A stretch of 30,737 bases of DNA. It comes from a virus. Below, piece after piece: positions 1 through 7,343 of this stretch (positions within the stretch are counted from its first letter, which is position 1; each line of letters begins with the position of its first letter). Where the stretch lies: positions 1 through 30,737 of IMG/VR virus record IMGVR_UViG_3300017613_002046; one strand, written 5' to 3'. The position numbers were made by a program, and so were the translations under genes. Below the pieces are notes generated by a model. The model had not been told where the DNA came from. It saw only the letters and a list, made by a program, of their open reading frames with translations, and made no database searches.

Positions 1-148
1 CGCCCTATTCTTTATCTTCTAGACCAATATGCTTTAATACTACAATCTTCCATAATACCATCTATCTTATATTGTAATAATTTTTATTATATGAGTGTTT
101 TTGCTACTGTAAATGTAGGTAGTAGGTACAACATAAGCCGAGTTTGTA

Positions 149-171
149 AAATGCCGATTGCAAGGGCATTT
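149..171. repeat. Hairpin in left non-coding region
   Basis: Seven-base arms AAATGCC (149-155) and GGCATTT (165-171) are separated by nine bases. The hairpin lies in the gene-free stretch 1-447, where no ORF with a credible ribosome binding site was seen. Its role is unknown; it could be part of a recombination or regulatory site. Confidence 0.4.
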
Positions 172-181
172 ACGAGAGACT

Positions 182-232
182 TGTGACAGTTTTACTATGC
201 ATTTAACTGTTTATAGTCACATGTTGGTCACA
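182..232. repeat. Nested inverted and direct repeats (TGTGAC/GTCACA)
   Basis: TGTGAC (182-187) pairs with GTCACA (216-221). Inside it AGTT (188-191) pairs with AACT (205-208). GTCACA occurs again at 227-232 as a direct repeat. Clustered short repeats about 100 bases from a tRNA 3' end are the kind of arrangement seen at integrase arm-binding sites, but this is inference only. Confidence 0.35.
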
Positions 233-317
233 CTTTTTATGTTGTTATTCTTGAAATATTTTTTGTATTCTATCAAAAATACTATTAAACACCCTGCTCT
301 TTTCTACTCCTAAGATA

Positions 318-342
318 GGTTCAAATCCCCTCTCTGGTACCA
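318..342 (+). repeat. tRNA 3'-end fragment, candidate attachment-site half
   Basis: The bases fit the 3' end of a tRNA exactly in geometry: T-loop TTCAAAT (320-326), T-stem 3' strand CCCCT (327-331), acceptor 3' strand CTCTGGT (332-338), discriminator A (339) and CCA (340-342). The matching 5' half is absent: only GG of the 5' T-stem strand is present, and no ACCAGAG acceptor strand lies upstream in the window. A hairpin AAACCCCT/AGGGATTT (352-373) follows, as often seen after tRNA genes. Such fragments mark the attachment core of elements integrated in tRNA genes. In this orientation an integrated element would lie to the left; alternatively this is attP of a circular phage. Confidence 0.55.
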
Positions 343-394
343 TGACACAGAAAACCCCTTTAAGTAGGGATTTCAAGAGACTTAAAAATCAAAC

Positions 395-445
395 TATCAG
401 TGATATTTATAGCTTTTTACTGACAATTTTACTGATAGTATCAGT
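395..445. repeat. Two related palindromes
   Basis: TATCAGTGATA (395-405) and ACTGATAGTATCAGT (431-445) are both perfect odd-length palindromes sharing the half-site TATCAGT. The second lies just downstream of the stop of the minus-strand gene at 448 and could act as a weak terminator stem, but it has no U-tract. A dimeric DNA-binding protein is an alternative. Confidence 0.35.
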
Positions 446-447
446 AG

Positions 448-1020
448 CTATTTTTTCCAATTAATTGGTGCAACTCCTCTGCATATTATATCCCTTGTAT
501 CATTCAGTCTAATTTTTTCTGATTGAAGAAAACTTTGAAAATTTATATCTAAAGTACCATTCTTTTTTGCATAAAAACATATCTGACTTAAAGCACTAAA
601 AGATTTTTGTTTTTTTTCTTTAATTTCAATACATTTTAATTTATCAAATGTTTTTTCATCCTCTGAACATGCATAATATTCACTGTCATAATCAACACCA
701 CTATATTTTTTATATTCATCCATAAGTATATTAAATCTATAATTATTATTGCATATATTTTCTTTACCACTAAGTTTAACCTTTCTCTGGTCTAATTTTA
801 ATGATAAAGATTTGAGGTCAACCTCTCTCTGGTTTAATTTTAAAGATAAAGATTTAAGTTCAGCTTCTTTATCTTTAAAATTTTTTTCTACTTTATTTAA
901 ATTGTCTTTTTTCTTTTCATATTTAGTATCTATATAATAATAAAAACCTATTACACTTGATATTGCAAAGGCAAGTATTGAACCTATTGTCACTAGTATT
1001 TCTTTTTTTGTAACTTCCAT
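448..1020 (-). CDS. Membrane-anchored coiled-coil protein, unknown function
   Basis: 190 residues. An N-terminal membrane segment (about residues 8-28) is followed by a charged coiled coil (about 31-85) and a C-terminal domain with several cysteines. The coiled coil contains a tandem 14-residue repeat (LKSLSLKLNQREVD at 55-68, then LKSLSLKLDQRKVK), mirrored by a 42-bp DNA duplication near 780-865. AAAAGGA stands 13 bases before the ATG, rather far. The stop is followed by the palindrome at 431-445. I do not recognise the family. It stands alone, divergent from the pilin-like pair at 1165, and could be a host gene or cargo. Confidence 0.6.
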   Translation of the reverse strand: MEVTKKEILVTIGSILAFAISSVIGFYYYIDTKYEKKKDNLNKVEKNFKDKEAELKSLSLKLNQREVDLKSLSLKLDQRKVKLSGKENICNNNYRFNILMDEYKKYSGVDYDSEYYACSEDEKTFDKLKCIEIKEKKQKSFSALSQICFYAKKNGTLDINFQSFLQSEKIRLNDTRDIICRGVAPINWKK

Positions 1021-1148
1021 AAATTCATATGTCCTTTTTTGTTAAAGTATGTCAAAATGGTATCAGACAACAAATAATAATATCATTAAAATAGGTTTCA
1101 TTTTTAAAAACTAAACAGATTCTATTTTCAATCTATAAAATTTGATTA

Positions 1149-1157
1149 TGATATAAT
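1149..1157 (+). promoter_or_regulatory. Extended -10 promoter for a leaderless transcript
   Basis: TGATATAAT (1149-1157) is an extended -10 element (TGn followed by TATAAT at 1152-1157). The ATG at 1165 lies seven bases after it, so transcription would start at or next to the start codon. No ribosome binding site precedes the ATG, which agrees with a leaderless mRNA. Confidence 0.55.
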
Positions 1158-1164
1158 CCTCTCC

Positions 1165-1380
1165 ATGAAACAAATATTAGAACAACAACTACCATTTAGC
1201 GACTTTGTAATACTCTATTTTGTAGATATGTTTGGAGTGGCGTGGATAGATTTTTATGATGTACTGCTTAAAGTCATTGTAGGTTTAGCTATAGGTGGTT
1301 GGATAGTTGCAATCTATACATATACTAAATGTAATCAAGCTATTGTAGATGCAGTTGAAGAGGAACAAAATAAAAAATGA
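1165..1380 (+). CDS. Small membrane protein upstream of pilin-like gene
   Basis: 71 residues with one strong membrane segment around residues 33-53, containing VIVGLAIGGWIVAIY, and a charged C-terminus ending EEEQNKK. It overlaps the next gene by four bases (ATGA at 1377-1380), so the two are translationally coupled. It is driven by the extended -10 promoter at 1149 with a start at or near the first base of the mRNA. The family is not recognised. Coupling to a pilin-like protein suggests a role at the envelope, which is inference. Confidence 0.6.
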   Translation: MKQILEQQLPFSDFVILYFVDMFGVAWIDFYDVLLKVIVGLAIGGWIVAIYTYTKCNQAIVDAVEEEQNKK

Positions 1381-1931
1381 TATTTAAAAGAGCTTTTACT
1401 TTATTAGAGTTAGTATTTGTAATTATTGTTATAGCTATTATAACTGCTATTGCTATACCTGATTCAAGAGATTCAAAACTAGATGAGGGAGCAGTACAAT
1501 TAATTTCGCACATAAAGTATACACAGCACTTAGCTATGGTTGATGATAAATATGATGCTACTAATAATACTTGGTTCAGAAATCGTTGGCAAATTACATT
1601 TAATGGAGACCAATATACTATCGAAAGTGATATGGGTGGAACAATTGCTAGAAACCCATTAGACCAGACACCTATGCAACAAATAGACTTAAATGATGTT
1701 TATGGTGCTACAGTAACTTTTGGTGCTAATTGTCCAAGTGCTGGTAATGTAGGTATTATTAGTTTTGATCATTTAGGTAGACCTTTGACTGGAAATATAG
1801 CTGTAGATGTTACACCTTATCCAGTAGGACGTTTAATTACTAATACATGTAATATTAGTTTAACAAGTGGTGCTAATGATGTAAATATTACTATTGCTCC
1901 TGAAACAGGGTATGCTCAAATTAGTAGATGA
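1377..1931 (+). CDS. Type IV pilin / type II pseudopilin-like protein
   Basis: 184 residues. The N-terminus carries a textbook prepilin signal: a short basic leader (MIFKR) then AFTLLELVFVIIVIAIITAI, with Glu at position 5 of the mature protein and a hydrophobic helix. Known pilins of this class are cleaved before the Phe or Ala by prepilin peptidase and assemble through this helix. The remainder looks like a globular beta domain with two cysteines (CPSAG and TCNIS) that could form a disulfide. It overlaps the upstream membrane-protein gene by four bases. Most likely a host gene flanking the prophage, although a phage-borne copy cannot be excluded. Confidence 0.8.
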   Translation: MIFKRAFTLLELVFVIIVIAIITAIAIPDSRDSKLDEGAVQLISHIKYTQHLAMVDDKYDATNNTWFRNRWQITFNGDQYTIESDMGGTIARNPLDQTPMQQIDLNDVYGATVTFGANCPSAGNVGIISFDHLGRPLTGNIAVDVTPYPVGRLITNTCNISLTSGANDVNITIAPETGYAQISR

Positions 1932-2008
1932 ATATAGTTAGTAATTATTAATAAATTAGTGTATTATACTGTGTTACTTATACCGATAAAAAAAACAAAG
2001 GTATAAAT

Positions 2009-2098
2009 ATGAAAAAAATTGCTAGATTTTTTAAGAAATTAGAAAAGTTTTCAAAGTATCAGGCTCTAGCGTTTGACTCTTTGATAAATATAAAATAG
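2009..2098 (+). CDS. Candidate 29-residue amphipathic cationic peptide
   Basis: The ORF begins MKKIARFFKKLEKFSKYQAL and is 29 residues long. AAAGG (1997-2001) lies seven bases before the ATG, and a -10-like TATACT lies upstream near 1965. The N-terminal half has alternating basic and bulky hydrophobic residues, so it would form an amphipathic helix. That fits a membrane-active peptide or a small type I toxin, but also a chance ORF. It sits between the pilin-like gene and the end of the phage late operon. Confidence 0.35.
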   Translation: MKKIARFFKKLEKFSKYQALAFDSLINIK

Positions 2099-2182
2099 TG
2101 TTTTCATAATTTAAATCCTTTTCTTTAAATATTCGTTAGTAGAGAACTACTCATTGGTATAGGTAACACTTTAAATTACTAG

Positions 2183-2692
2183 CTATGTCTCAGCTTCTGC
2201 CATTCGTATAGACAACCTCTCAGCTCTATCAATGCTATCAACACCATCTAACATATCAAGTCTGTGTAGTTCTCTCCACCATTTGCTGTCTAGCATCTCA
2301 ACACTAGCTTTTTTAAATTCATGTAATTCTAAAAACTTCCAGGTCTTATAAAATTTCATCAATCTTGGTACTCCAAGCATATAAGCCATTTCTACTATTA
2401 CATTCTGAACTTCCAATGGCATATGATTAAAAAATGGTTTATTGATTTTTATCTCTTCAATCATAGCTGTCATTCTCATATGTAAAAATACGTTAGCCTC
2501 TTTTTCAACAATAGGAAATTTTGTACCATAGCCAAAAGTAAGTTTTAAATATGGAAGCTTTTTTTCAAGTTTTTCTAAAAATTCTGGATCTTCTTTTTCT
2601 AATTTTCTTCTAACTATTGGGTCCACATGAGGATATAGAGAAAGCCCCTCACCTCTTTTAGTACTCTCTAATACAATTGTTTTATCATTCAT
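2183..2692 (-). CDS. T4-type lysozyme-like endolysin (GH24-like)
   Basis: 169 residues, the last gene of the leftward phage operon, so a role in cell-wall degradation at lysis is expected. EGLSLYPHVD (E15 to D24) has the same spacing as Glu11 and Asp20 of T4 lysozyme, and LTFGYGT (T52) matches the YTIGIGH stretch holding Thr26. The C-terminal half (VEMAYMLGV, then LDSKWWREL, then RAERLSIRMA) matches the helical lobe of that family. A charged insertion of about 22 residues separates D24 from T52, where T4 lysozyme has only five residues. There is no signal peptide, so it would need a holin or another route to the wall. P2 keeps its lysis genes elsewhere, between head and tail. Confidence 0.7.
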   Translation of the reverse strand: MNDKTIVLESTKRGEGLSLYPHVDPIVRRKLEKEDPEFLEKLEKKLPYLKLTFGYGTKFPIVEKEANVFLHMRMTAMIEEIKINKPFFNHMPLEVQNVIVEMAYMLGVPRLMKFYKTWKFLELHEFKKASVEMLDSKWWRELHRLDMLDGVDSIDRAERLSIRMAEAET

Positions 2693-2702
2693 CTACAATC
2701 CT

Positions 2703-3632
2703 TTAATTTTCAATCTCAACACTCATGTTCCATCCACTATCGAAACTATGATTTACAGACTTTATAGAGTATTCACCATCATCCTCACCTACTCCACTAA
2801 GCTTCAAAGTACCACCTGCATATATTTCCTTTCCATACATAGATATACTTCCAGTTTTTGTGCCACGATTAGCTTTTTGCAGTTTTGCTTCTGCTTTTAG
2901 TTTTGCTTCCGCTGGAGTTTTAAACTGGCCACTTAGTTTTAGTATTGGTGTACCATCTCCAACTATGATGTTTTTAACCTTATTTTCTTTAGTATCTTGC
3001 CAACTAGCTTCACAAGCACCATATATCAATTTATCAGCATGTTTTATATTGTAAGATTCACACTCACTTACATTTATATCAAAGATTGGAAGCTCACTTG
3101 ACACTTTATTTTCTTTAATCCTCTGCATAAAAACAAGAGTTTGATTTTTTATAGAAAAGATTCCATTGTAATCAGCAGCTAATCTCTTCATCATATGTAA
3201 GTCACTCTCATCTGTTTGAGATAGATGAGGCATAAGTAAATCATCAAAATCACTTTTTAATTTTAAACTATGTCTATCAGCCACCATCTGAGCTATATCT
3301 TTTAGTGAAAGTTGTTCATAACTAGTATCTCTCTTTTGTTTTAAAGCTTGAGAGAAGTCAGCACCAGTAGCTGTAATAGTAAGACCGTAACTATCACGCT
3401 CTGTACTTTGCACTAAGAACAAACCACAAAAGAAAAGGGACTTCTCTTTATAACCAAGCCATAGTTTTAACTGATCCTTGTAATCTGGTCTTTTAAAATC
3501 ACCAGCTACTTTTATAGTTATTTCATCAGATTGGTTTCCATCCTCATCTGAAAAAGAGATTGAAACTAAATCTTTTTGAATTAGATCAGTTACATTTTTA
3601 CCATTAGCTTCTATCTTAAATATAGGTGTCAT
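2703..3632 (-). CDS. D: Tail protein / late control protein D (gpD)
   Basis: About 309 residues, the usual size of P2 gpD, a gp27/VgrG-type baseplate hub protein that binds the spike. The ATG at 3632 is preferred over the upstream TTG at 3638: it overlaps the gpX stop as TAATG, with AAGG about nine bases upstream. Sequence features are typical of the family: an N-terminal beta domain (IFKIEANGKNVTDLIQKDL), the central LKDIAQMVADRHSLKL and QTDESDLHMMKRLAADYNGI segments, and a C-terminal AEAKLKAEAKLQKANRGT stretch. Order U-X-D is common in P2/Mu-type tail modules. Confidence 0.88.
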   Translation of the reverse strand: MTPIFKIEANGKNVTDLIQKDLVSISFSDEDGNQSDEITIKVAGDFKRPDYKDQLKLWLGYKEKSLFFCGLFLVQSTERDSYGLTITATGADFSQALKQKRDTSYEQLSLKDIAQMVADRHSLKLKSDFDDLLMPHLSQTDESDLHMMKRLAADYNGIFSIKNQTLVFMQRIKENKVSSELPIFDINVSECESYNIKHADKLIYGACEASWQDTKENKVKNIIVGDGTPILKLSGQFKTPAEAKLKAEAKLQKANRGTKTGSISMYGKEIYAGGTLKLSGVGEDDGEYSIKSVNHSFDSGWNMSVEIEN

Positions 3633-3838
3633 TACCAAAGAGCCTTAGACTGAAATTCAGTAGCTTTAGTTTCAATCTCAGGTAACGATATAACATCACC
3701 TGCAGACAAAACAGCATCTTTTAAAAGGTGCTCATTTTCTTCCATAACAGTATCTATAATCTCGGCATCATTACTTCCATAAGCTTTAAAAACTATAGTG
3801 TCTAAACGATCACCTTCTACTACTCTATACTGCTTCAT
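3632..3838 (-). CDS. X: Tail protein X (gpX, LysM-like)
   Basis: 68 residues, the expected size for P2 gpX. The sequence (YRVVEGDRLDTIVFKAYGS, ending with a GDVISLPEIE strand) is the typical LysM-like fold of this family. Known gpX proteins sit at the tail tube-baseplate hub interface. It overlaps gpU by four bases (ATGA at 3835-3838) and gpD by one base, so the three are translationally coupled. Confidence 0.88.
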   Translation of the reverse strand: MKQYRVVEGDRLDTIVFKAYGSNDAEIIDTVMEENEHLLKDAVLSAGDVISLPEIETKATEFQSKALW

Positions 3839-4200
3839 TTAAAATACCTTTGCATTGATATTGAATATTCCTGATATCTATGTTTGCCATCTTTTATAAA
3901 TCCACTCTTAGTACGATTTATCTTTTTAATAACAACCTCGTAACTTTCACCAGTACCAAATGTGATACGCATAGGTTCTTGCTTCTTAGCTTCATCTTCA
4001 AACTCTTTTAATGCATCAACACTTTTAATTATTAACTTACCGCTAAATTTAACAGTCTCTTCCCATAAGCCATCGCGCTGTGTATATTGATGATTGCCTT
4101 GCCTTTTTTGAGTACTCCAGTTAAAGCTAAGTTCATGTTGTATATTTGCTATATCTACTTCATTTAAATCAAATGTAAAATCTTTTATTTTTGCGAGCAT
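3835..4200 (-). CDS. U: Phage tail protein U (P2 gpU family)
   Basis: 121 residues. The pattern FNWSTQKRQGNHQYTQRDG and the C-terminal RYQEYSISMQRYF are characteristic of the P2 gpU family, tail-tip proteins needed for tail completion. It lies immediately downstream of the tape measure gene and overlaps gpX by four bases. Confidence 0.85.
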   Translation of the reverse strand: MLAKIKDFTFDLNEVDIANIQHELSFNWSTQKRQGNHQYTQRDGLWEETVKFSGKLIIKSVDALKEFEDEAKKQEPMRITFGTGESYEVVIKKINRTKSGFIKDGKHRYQEYSISMQRYFK

Positions 4201-6627
4201 CTATATGTCCTCATCTGAAAAGCTACGATTTCTACGACTGTCTTCTACTTTTCTAAGAGCTACACGTACAGCATTATCTATTTGTGTTTGAATTGACTCT
4301 GTATCCATAACCCCGTCCATAGAACTAACTACAATATCCCCAAAACTAATTTTTATATCTATAGGAGAATCACTTGATATCTTTTGAGAGTTTGATTTAT
4401 TTTCTATATTTGTATTGTTATGTACTGCATTTGTTATAGATTTATTGTCTACATCGTGAGTTTGAGTCTTAGGTGCAAATATTTGAACTGGTTGAATAGC
4501 TGCTACTTTTTCAACTACTGTATTATTAACAGTTTCACCTATTGGTTGAATTTGCGCTTGTGGTGTCAATACTGGATTAGGTTGTATAGCTGCCACTTTT
4601 TCAATAACTGTATTATTTACAGTTTTATCTACTGATTGTGTCTGATCTTGTGGTGTCAATATTGGATTAGGTTGAGCAGTTACAAGTTGTGCGGCCATAG
4701 CAGTACCTGCGATTGCTGTTTTAAAAGTGCTTGGTGACTTGTTTTCATCTGCTGAATCATCACCAAACTTAAACATGTTACTAGCTACTTTTAATCCATC
4801 ACCAATATTAGCACCAATACCACCTACAGTCTCACCTATACTACTTCCAATATTTGATACCTTGTCAACAACAGTACCAACTATATTAACTACCCATGCA
4901 AATTTACTTTCAATCCATGAAAAAAAGCTCACGAAAGGTCTTTTAATAAAATCTACAACACCATTAAATGATGATTTAATAGTACCCCACGCATTACTAA
5001 ATATATTTGAAACACCATCCCATAGAGCACTAAAAAATAATGTAATAGGTTTCCAGTTATTGAGCAACATCCCAACAGGTGTCCAGCCAAAATATGTTTT
5101 TATTATAGATATTGATGAATCAAAAACACTGACAACACCATCCCATAAACCAGTAAAAAATGAACTTATTGGTCCCCAAGCTTTATATATTCCATAACCA
5201 ACTGCAACTATCCCAGCTACTGCTAAACCAAGTGGATTCATTAAAAATGTACTTGTAACCGAAGCCATTGTAGTACCTAATAATCCAACAGCACCACTAA
5301 CCATACCAAACCCTACAGTTAAAGCAGGTAATGCCATACCAATAGCACTCATAGGTATTATAATTGCACCAGCTACAGTTAATAATGCACCTACCCCAGC
5401 AACTGTATAGGCAATAACTGTAGTTGCTGTTTTATTTTCTTCTGTAAAAGTTTGAATAGAATCAATTACATTACCAATAACACTAGTCATCTTAGTAACG
5501 ACTGGTGCAAATGCAACTCCAATAGTACTAGATACATTACCAATTTTTTGTTTTAGTAAATCAAACTCTTTGCCTTTGTTCATAGCAAGTGCCATCTCTC
5601 TAGTTTTTTTAGTACCCTCACCTAATGAGATATTCATCGTATTGATATTGCTAGTTAAAGTATCAGTTTCGTTATACATAAGCTTAACAAGAGCTACTGC
5701 TTCATCAGTTCCAAAAGCTTTTTTAAGTTCATCTGATTCTAATGCATCTATAGTCTCACCATATTTATCTTTTATAGTCTCTATAATTTTTGGCATTGAT
5801 AACATCTGATTATTTGCATCTGTAAACTGTAAATCTAACTTATCACCAGCACCCTGAGCAGAAGTTAAAAACGATCTATATTTAGTAGCAGCTTCGCTAC
5901 CACTCATAGTAGCTTGTAATTGACCAAGGATTGATAATTGTTCCGCAAAACTTATCCCTGCAGATGTAGCTTCTGCTCCAAGGCTAGATATAGCAGCACT
6001 CATATTTGCACCATCAGTTTTAAAAGCTTGAACAGATGAAGACATACCAGCACTAAAGTACTCACCAAATTTTATGTCTTTTTCTTCATCACTTAGTCTA
6101 TTCCAACCTTGTATAGTTGACACACCAAATTTATCAAACTGCTCACGATAGATTCCATAACCGGATGCAAATAATGAAGTCATCTCACTAGTACTTGATT
6201 TAGTAGCTGCGCCAGTCATAGCTGCTATTTTAGTAAATGAACCAACTGTGACATCACTTAAAGATGATATACCTGATTTTATATCATACGAAGCAGACAC
6301 AAAATCATTAGCAGTAGTTCCAGCAAATTGACTAGAAAATTCCTTAGCAGATTTAGTAATAGCATCTATACCCTTAGCACCAATACCAAGTGAAGCTATC
6401 TCACCCTGAGCCTTTTCCAAGTCTTTATATGCGCCTATCGTCTGTATAACTGGTGATAACATAGCCCTACCACTAGCATATGATGCAGTACCAATTACTG
6501 CCATTTGTCCACTTACTGCTTGAATTTTAGAAGCTAGTCTAGAAGCTGACTGACCAGCCTTCCCCATTACAGGAGAGAGCATATCTTTAGCACTTAACAT
6601 TACACCCAACGTAAACATATTATCCAT
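4201..6627 (-). CDS. T: Tail tape measure protein (gpT-like)
   Basis: 808 residues, the longest tail gene and placed between gpE/E' and gpU as in P2. The N-terminus has the TP901-type tape-measure pattern (SAKDMLSPVMGKAGQ, then ASYDIKSGISSL and AAISSLGAEATSAGI). The middle, about residues 400-480, contains several hydrophobic membrane-spanning-like helices rich in Gly/Ala, then Trp-containing WDGVVSVF and WDGVSNIF repeats. Near the C-terminus two 30-residue repeats contain VNNTVIEKVAAIQPNPVLTP and VNNTVVEKVAAIQP. It fills the tail tube, sets tail length and probably takes part in DNA passage through the inner membrane. A good RBS (GGAG) precedes the ATG. Confidence 0.9.
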   Translation of the reverse strand: MDNMFTLGVMLSAKDMLSPVMGKAGQSASRLASKIQAVSGQMAVIGTASYASGRAMLSPVIQTIGAYKDLEKAQGEIASLGIGAKGIDAITKSAKEFSSQFAGTTANDFVSASYDIKSGISSLSDVTVGSFTKIAAMTGAATKSSTSEMTSLFASGYGIYREQFDKFGVSTIQGWNRLSDEEKDIKFGEYFSAGMSSSVQAFKTDGANMSAAISSLGAEATSAGISFAEQLSILGQLQATMSGSEAATKYRSFLTSAQGAGDKLDLQFTDANNQMLSMPKIIETIKDKYGETIDALESDELKKAFGTDEAVALVKLMYNETDTLTSNINTMNISLGEGTKKTREMALAMNKGKEFDLLKQKIGNVSSTIGVAFAPVVTKMTSVIGNVIDSIQTFTEENKTATTVIAYTVAGVGALLTVAGAIIIPMSAIGMALPALTVGFGMVSGAVGLLGTTMASVTSTFLMNPLGLAVAGIVAVGYGIYKAWGPISSFFTGLWDGVVSVFDSSISIIKTYFGWTPVGMLLNNWKPITLFFSALWDGVSNIFSNAWGTIKSSFNGVVDFIKRPFVSFFSWIESKFAWVVNIVGTVVDKVSNIGSSIGETVGGIGANIGDGLKVASNMFKFGDDSADENKSPSTFKTAIAGTAMAAQLVTAQPNPILTPQDQTQSVDKTVNNTVIEKVAAIQPNPVLTPQAQIQPIGETVNNTVVEKVAAIQPVQIFAPKTQTHDVDNKSITNAVHNNTNIENKSNSQKISSDSPIDIKISFGDIVVSSMDGVMDTESIQTQIDNAVRVALRKVEDSRRNRSFSDEDI
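4480..4680 (-). repeat. 90-bp tandem repeat in tape measure gene
   Basis: TGGTGTCAATACTGGATTAG at 4561 recurs with one change at 4651, a period of exactly 90 bp (30 codons). The flanking AGCTGC(T/C)ACTTTTTCAA blocks repeat with a similar period. The repeat encodes Gln/Pro/Thr-rich segments near the tape-measure C-terminus. Recombination between the copies would change protein length in frame. Confidence 0.7.
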
Positions 6628-6643
6628 ATACTCTCCTTTGTGC

Positions 6644-6649
6644 TATAAT
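6644..6649 (+). promoter_or_regulatory. Extended -10 of moron promoter
   Basis: TGCTATAAT (6641-6649) is an extended -10 element. The ATG at 6656 begins seven bases downstream of it, so the transcript would start at about the A of the ATG. This is the only convincing plus-strand promoter seen inside the late operon. Confidence 0.55.
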
Positions 6650-6655
6650 ATTGAT

Positions 6656-6868
6656 ATGAATAGATTAAATTATCAACTCAAATCAGCATTACAATTTTTT
6701 GTCAGTATTGTTGGCACTACTATTATCGCTTCTATCTTTGGTATCCTTGGTGGATTAATATACAAAGACATTGGAATAGCTTTATTTGTTATCATCTACA
6801 TAATTGGTATAGCTGGAAGCATCAAACTATATTTGACGCCTCAACCAACTTCTGAGCTTTTTTTATAA
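6656..6868 (+). CDS. Small membrane protein, antisense moron
   Basis: 70 residues from the ATG at 6656, starting MNRLNYQLKS, with two membrane helices (about residues 15-36 and 41-62). It is on the strand opposite to every surrounding tail gene, lies between tape measure and gpE, and has its own extended -10 promoter, so it fits the definition of a moron. Its 3' end (6822-6868) overlaps the E' coding region in antisense. Morons of this type are often expressed in the lysogen and alter the envelope or exclude other phages. No family is recognised, so the function is unknown. Confidence 0.6.
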   Translation: MNRLNYQLKSALQFFVSIVGTTIIASIFGILGGLIYKDIGIALFVIIYIIGIAGSIKLYLTPQPTSELFL

Positions 6869-7180
6869 ACATTTCCCAAACCGACAAGTCCATACTCAAC
6901 TGTTCTTCATAACCAAAATGTAGCCAATGCCCAAGCATGGCCACATTTTCAATTATATATTCGATTTGGTAGGTTGAAAACCCATATAAGCTTCTTGCAA
7001 TTCTTGATACTTAGCCCAAGGCAGTTCACTTATTTCATCCACTGTAAGTTCAGTAAGATTCCCAATTAAAGCTACCTCTCTATCCATGTCATTATCAAAA
7101 TGCTTAACTGCAAGCATATCCCGAACTTTCGGCTCACGCATTTCTACTGTTTTTCCATCACCTAAATCAATCTTTTTCAT
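6822..7180 (-). CDS. gpE+E' tail assembly chaperone, -1 frameshift product
   Basis: The -1 frame of gpE is open through the gpE stop and continues to a TGA at 6822-6824. The slippery heptamer G-GGT-TTT (6983 down to 6977) is in the correct phase for tandem -1 slippage at gpE codons Gly67-Phe68. The extended product would be 119 residues: the first 68 of gpE, then 51 more ending with SVWEMFIKKAQKLVEASNIV. The extension has the pattern of P2 E' (Trp- and Glu-rich short helical protein). P2 and lambda are known to make such fusion chaperones, which coat the tape measure protein. The frameshift is inferred from sequence; efficiency is unknown. Confidence 0.72.
6953..7180 (-). CDS. E: Tail assembly chaperone gpE
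   Basis: 75 residues. KTVEMREPKVRDMLAVKHFD followed by a Leu-rich helix and LTVDEISELPWAKYQELQEA is typical of the Mu/P2 gpE tail assembly chaperone family (a ligand-like N-terminal strand, then helices). It lies between tube protein FII and the tape measure, as expected. An alternative product continues past the stop by a -1 frameshift into E'. gpE acts transiently in the cytoplasm during tail assembly and is not in the virion. Confidence 0.8.
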   Translation of the reverse strand: MKKIDLGDGKTVEMREPKVRDMLAVKHFDNDMDREVALIGNLTELTVDEISELPWAKYQELQEAYMGFQPTKSNI

Positions 7181-7181
7181 A

Positions 7182-7343
7182 CTATTTTTTCTCCTCTACA
7201 ATTTTATATTTACCAGGTGCTTCTTTTTCAATAAGTTCACCCTCTTTTTTGTTTAATGATTTCTCATCACCTTTACGAAGAATAAGGATGTCTTTTTTTG
7301 AACCATCCTTAATGCATATATAATGCGTAGCTTTAATGTTCAT
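7182..7343 (-). CDS. Small protein between FII and gpE
   Basis: 53 residues, beginning MNIKATHYICIKDGSKKDIL and ending KYKIVEEKK. Its ATG overlaps the FII stop as ATGA (7340-7343) and it ends two bases before the gpE start, so it fills the gap with no spare sequence and is almost certainly translated. GAGGAG within its 3' end serves as the gpE ribosome binding site. A short beta-rich, lysine-rich protein; the family is not recognised. Small genes at this position in other myoviruses are of unknown function. Confidence 0.75.
   Translation of the reverse strand: MNIKATHYICIKDGSKKDILILRKGDEKSLNKKEGELIEKEAPGKYKIVEEKK

Noticed and set aside
1-317. Intact tRNA gene upstream of the CCA-ending fragment
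   Set aside because: No ACCAGAG acceptor strand, D-arm or anticodon arm is found upstream, so only the 3' quarter of a tRNA is present.
749-937. 62-codon plus-strand ORF opposite the coiled-coil protein
   Set aside because: It mirrors the tandem repeat of the minus-strand gene (Phe/Leu/Ser-rich antisense of Lys/Leu/Asp codons), without a good RBS.
4420-5197. Plus-strand ORFs inside the tape measure gene
   Set aside because: They are antisense to a well-supported tail tape measure gene, low-complexity, and lack promoters or ribosome binding sites.
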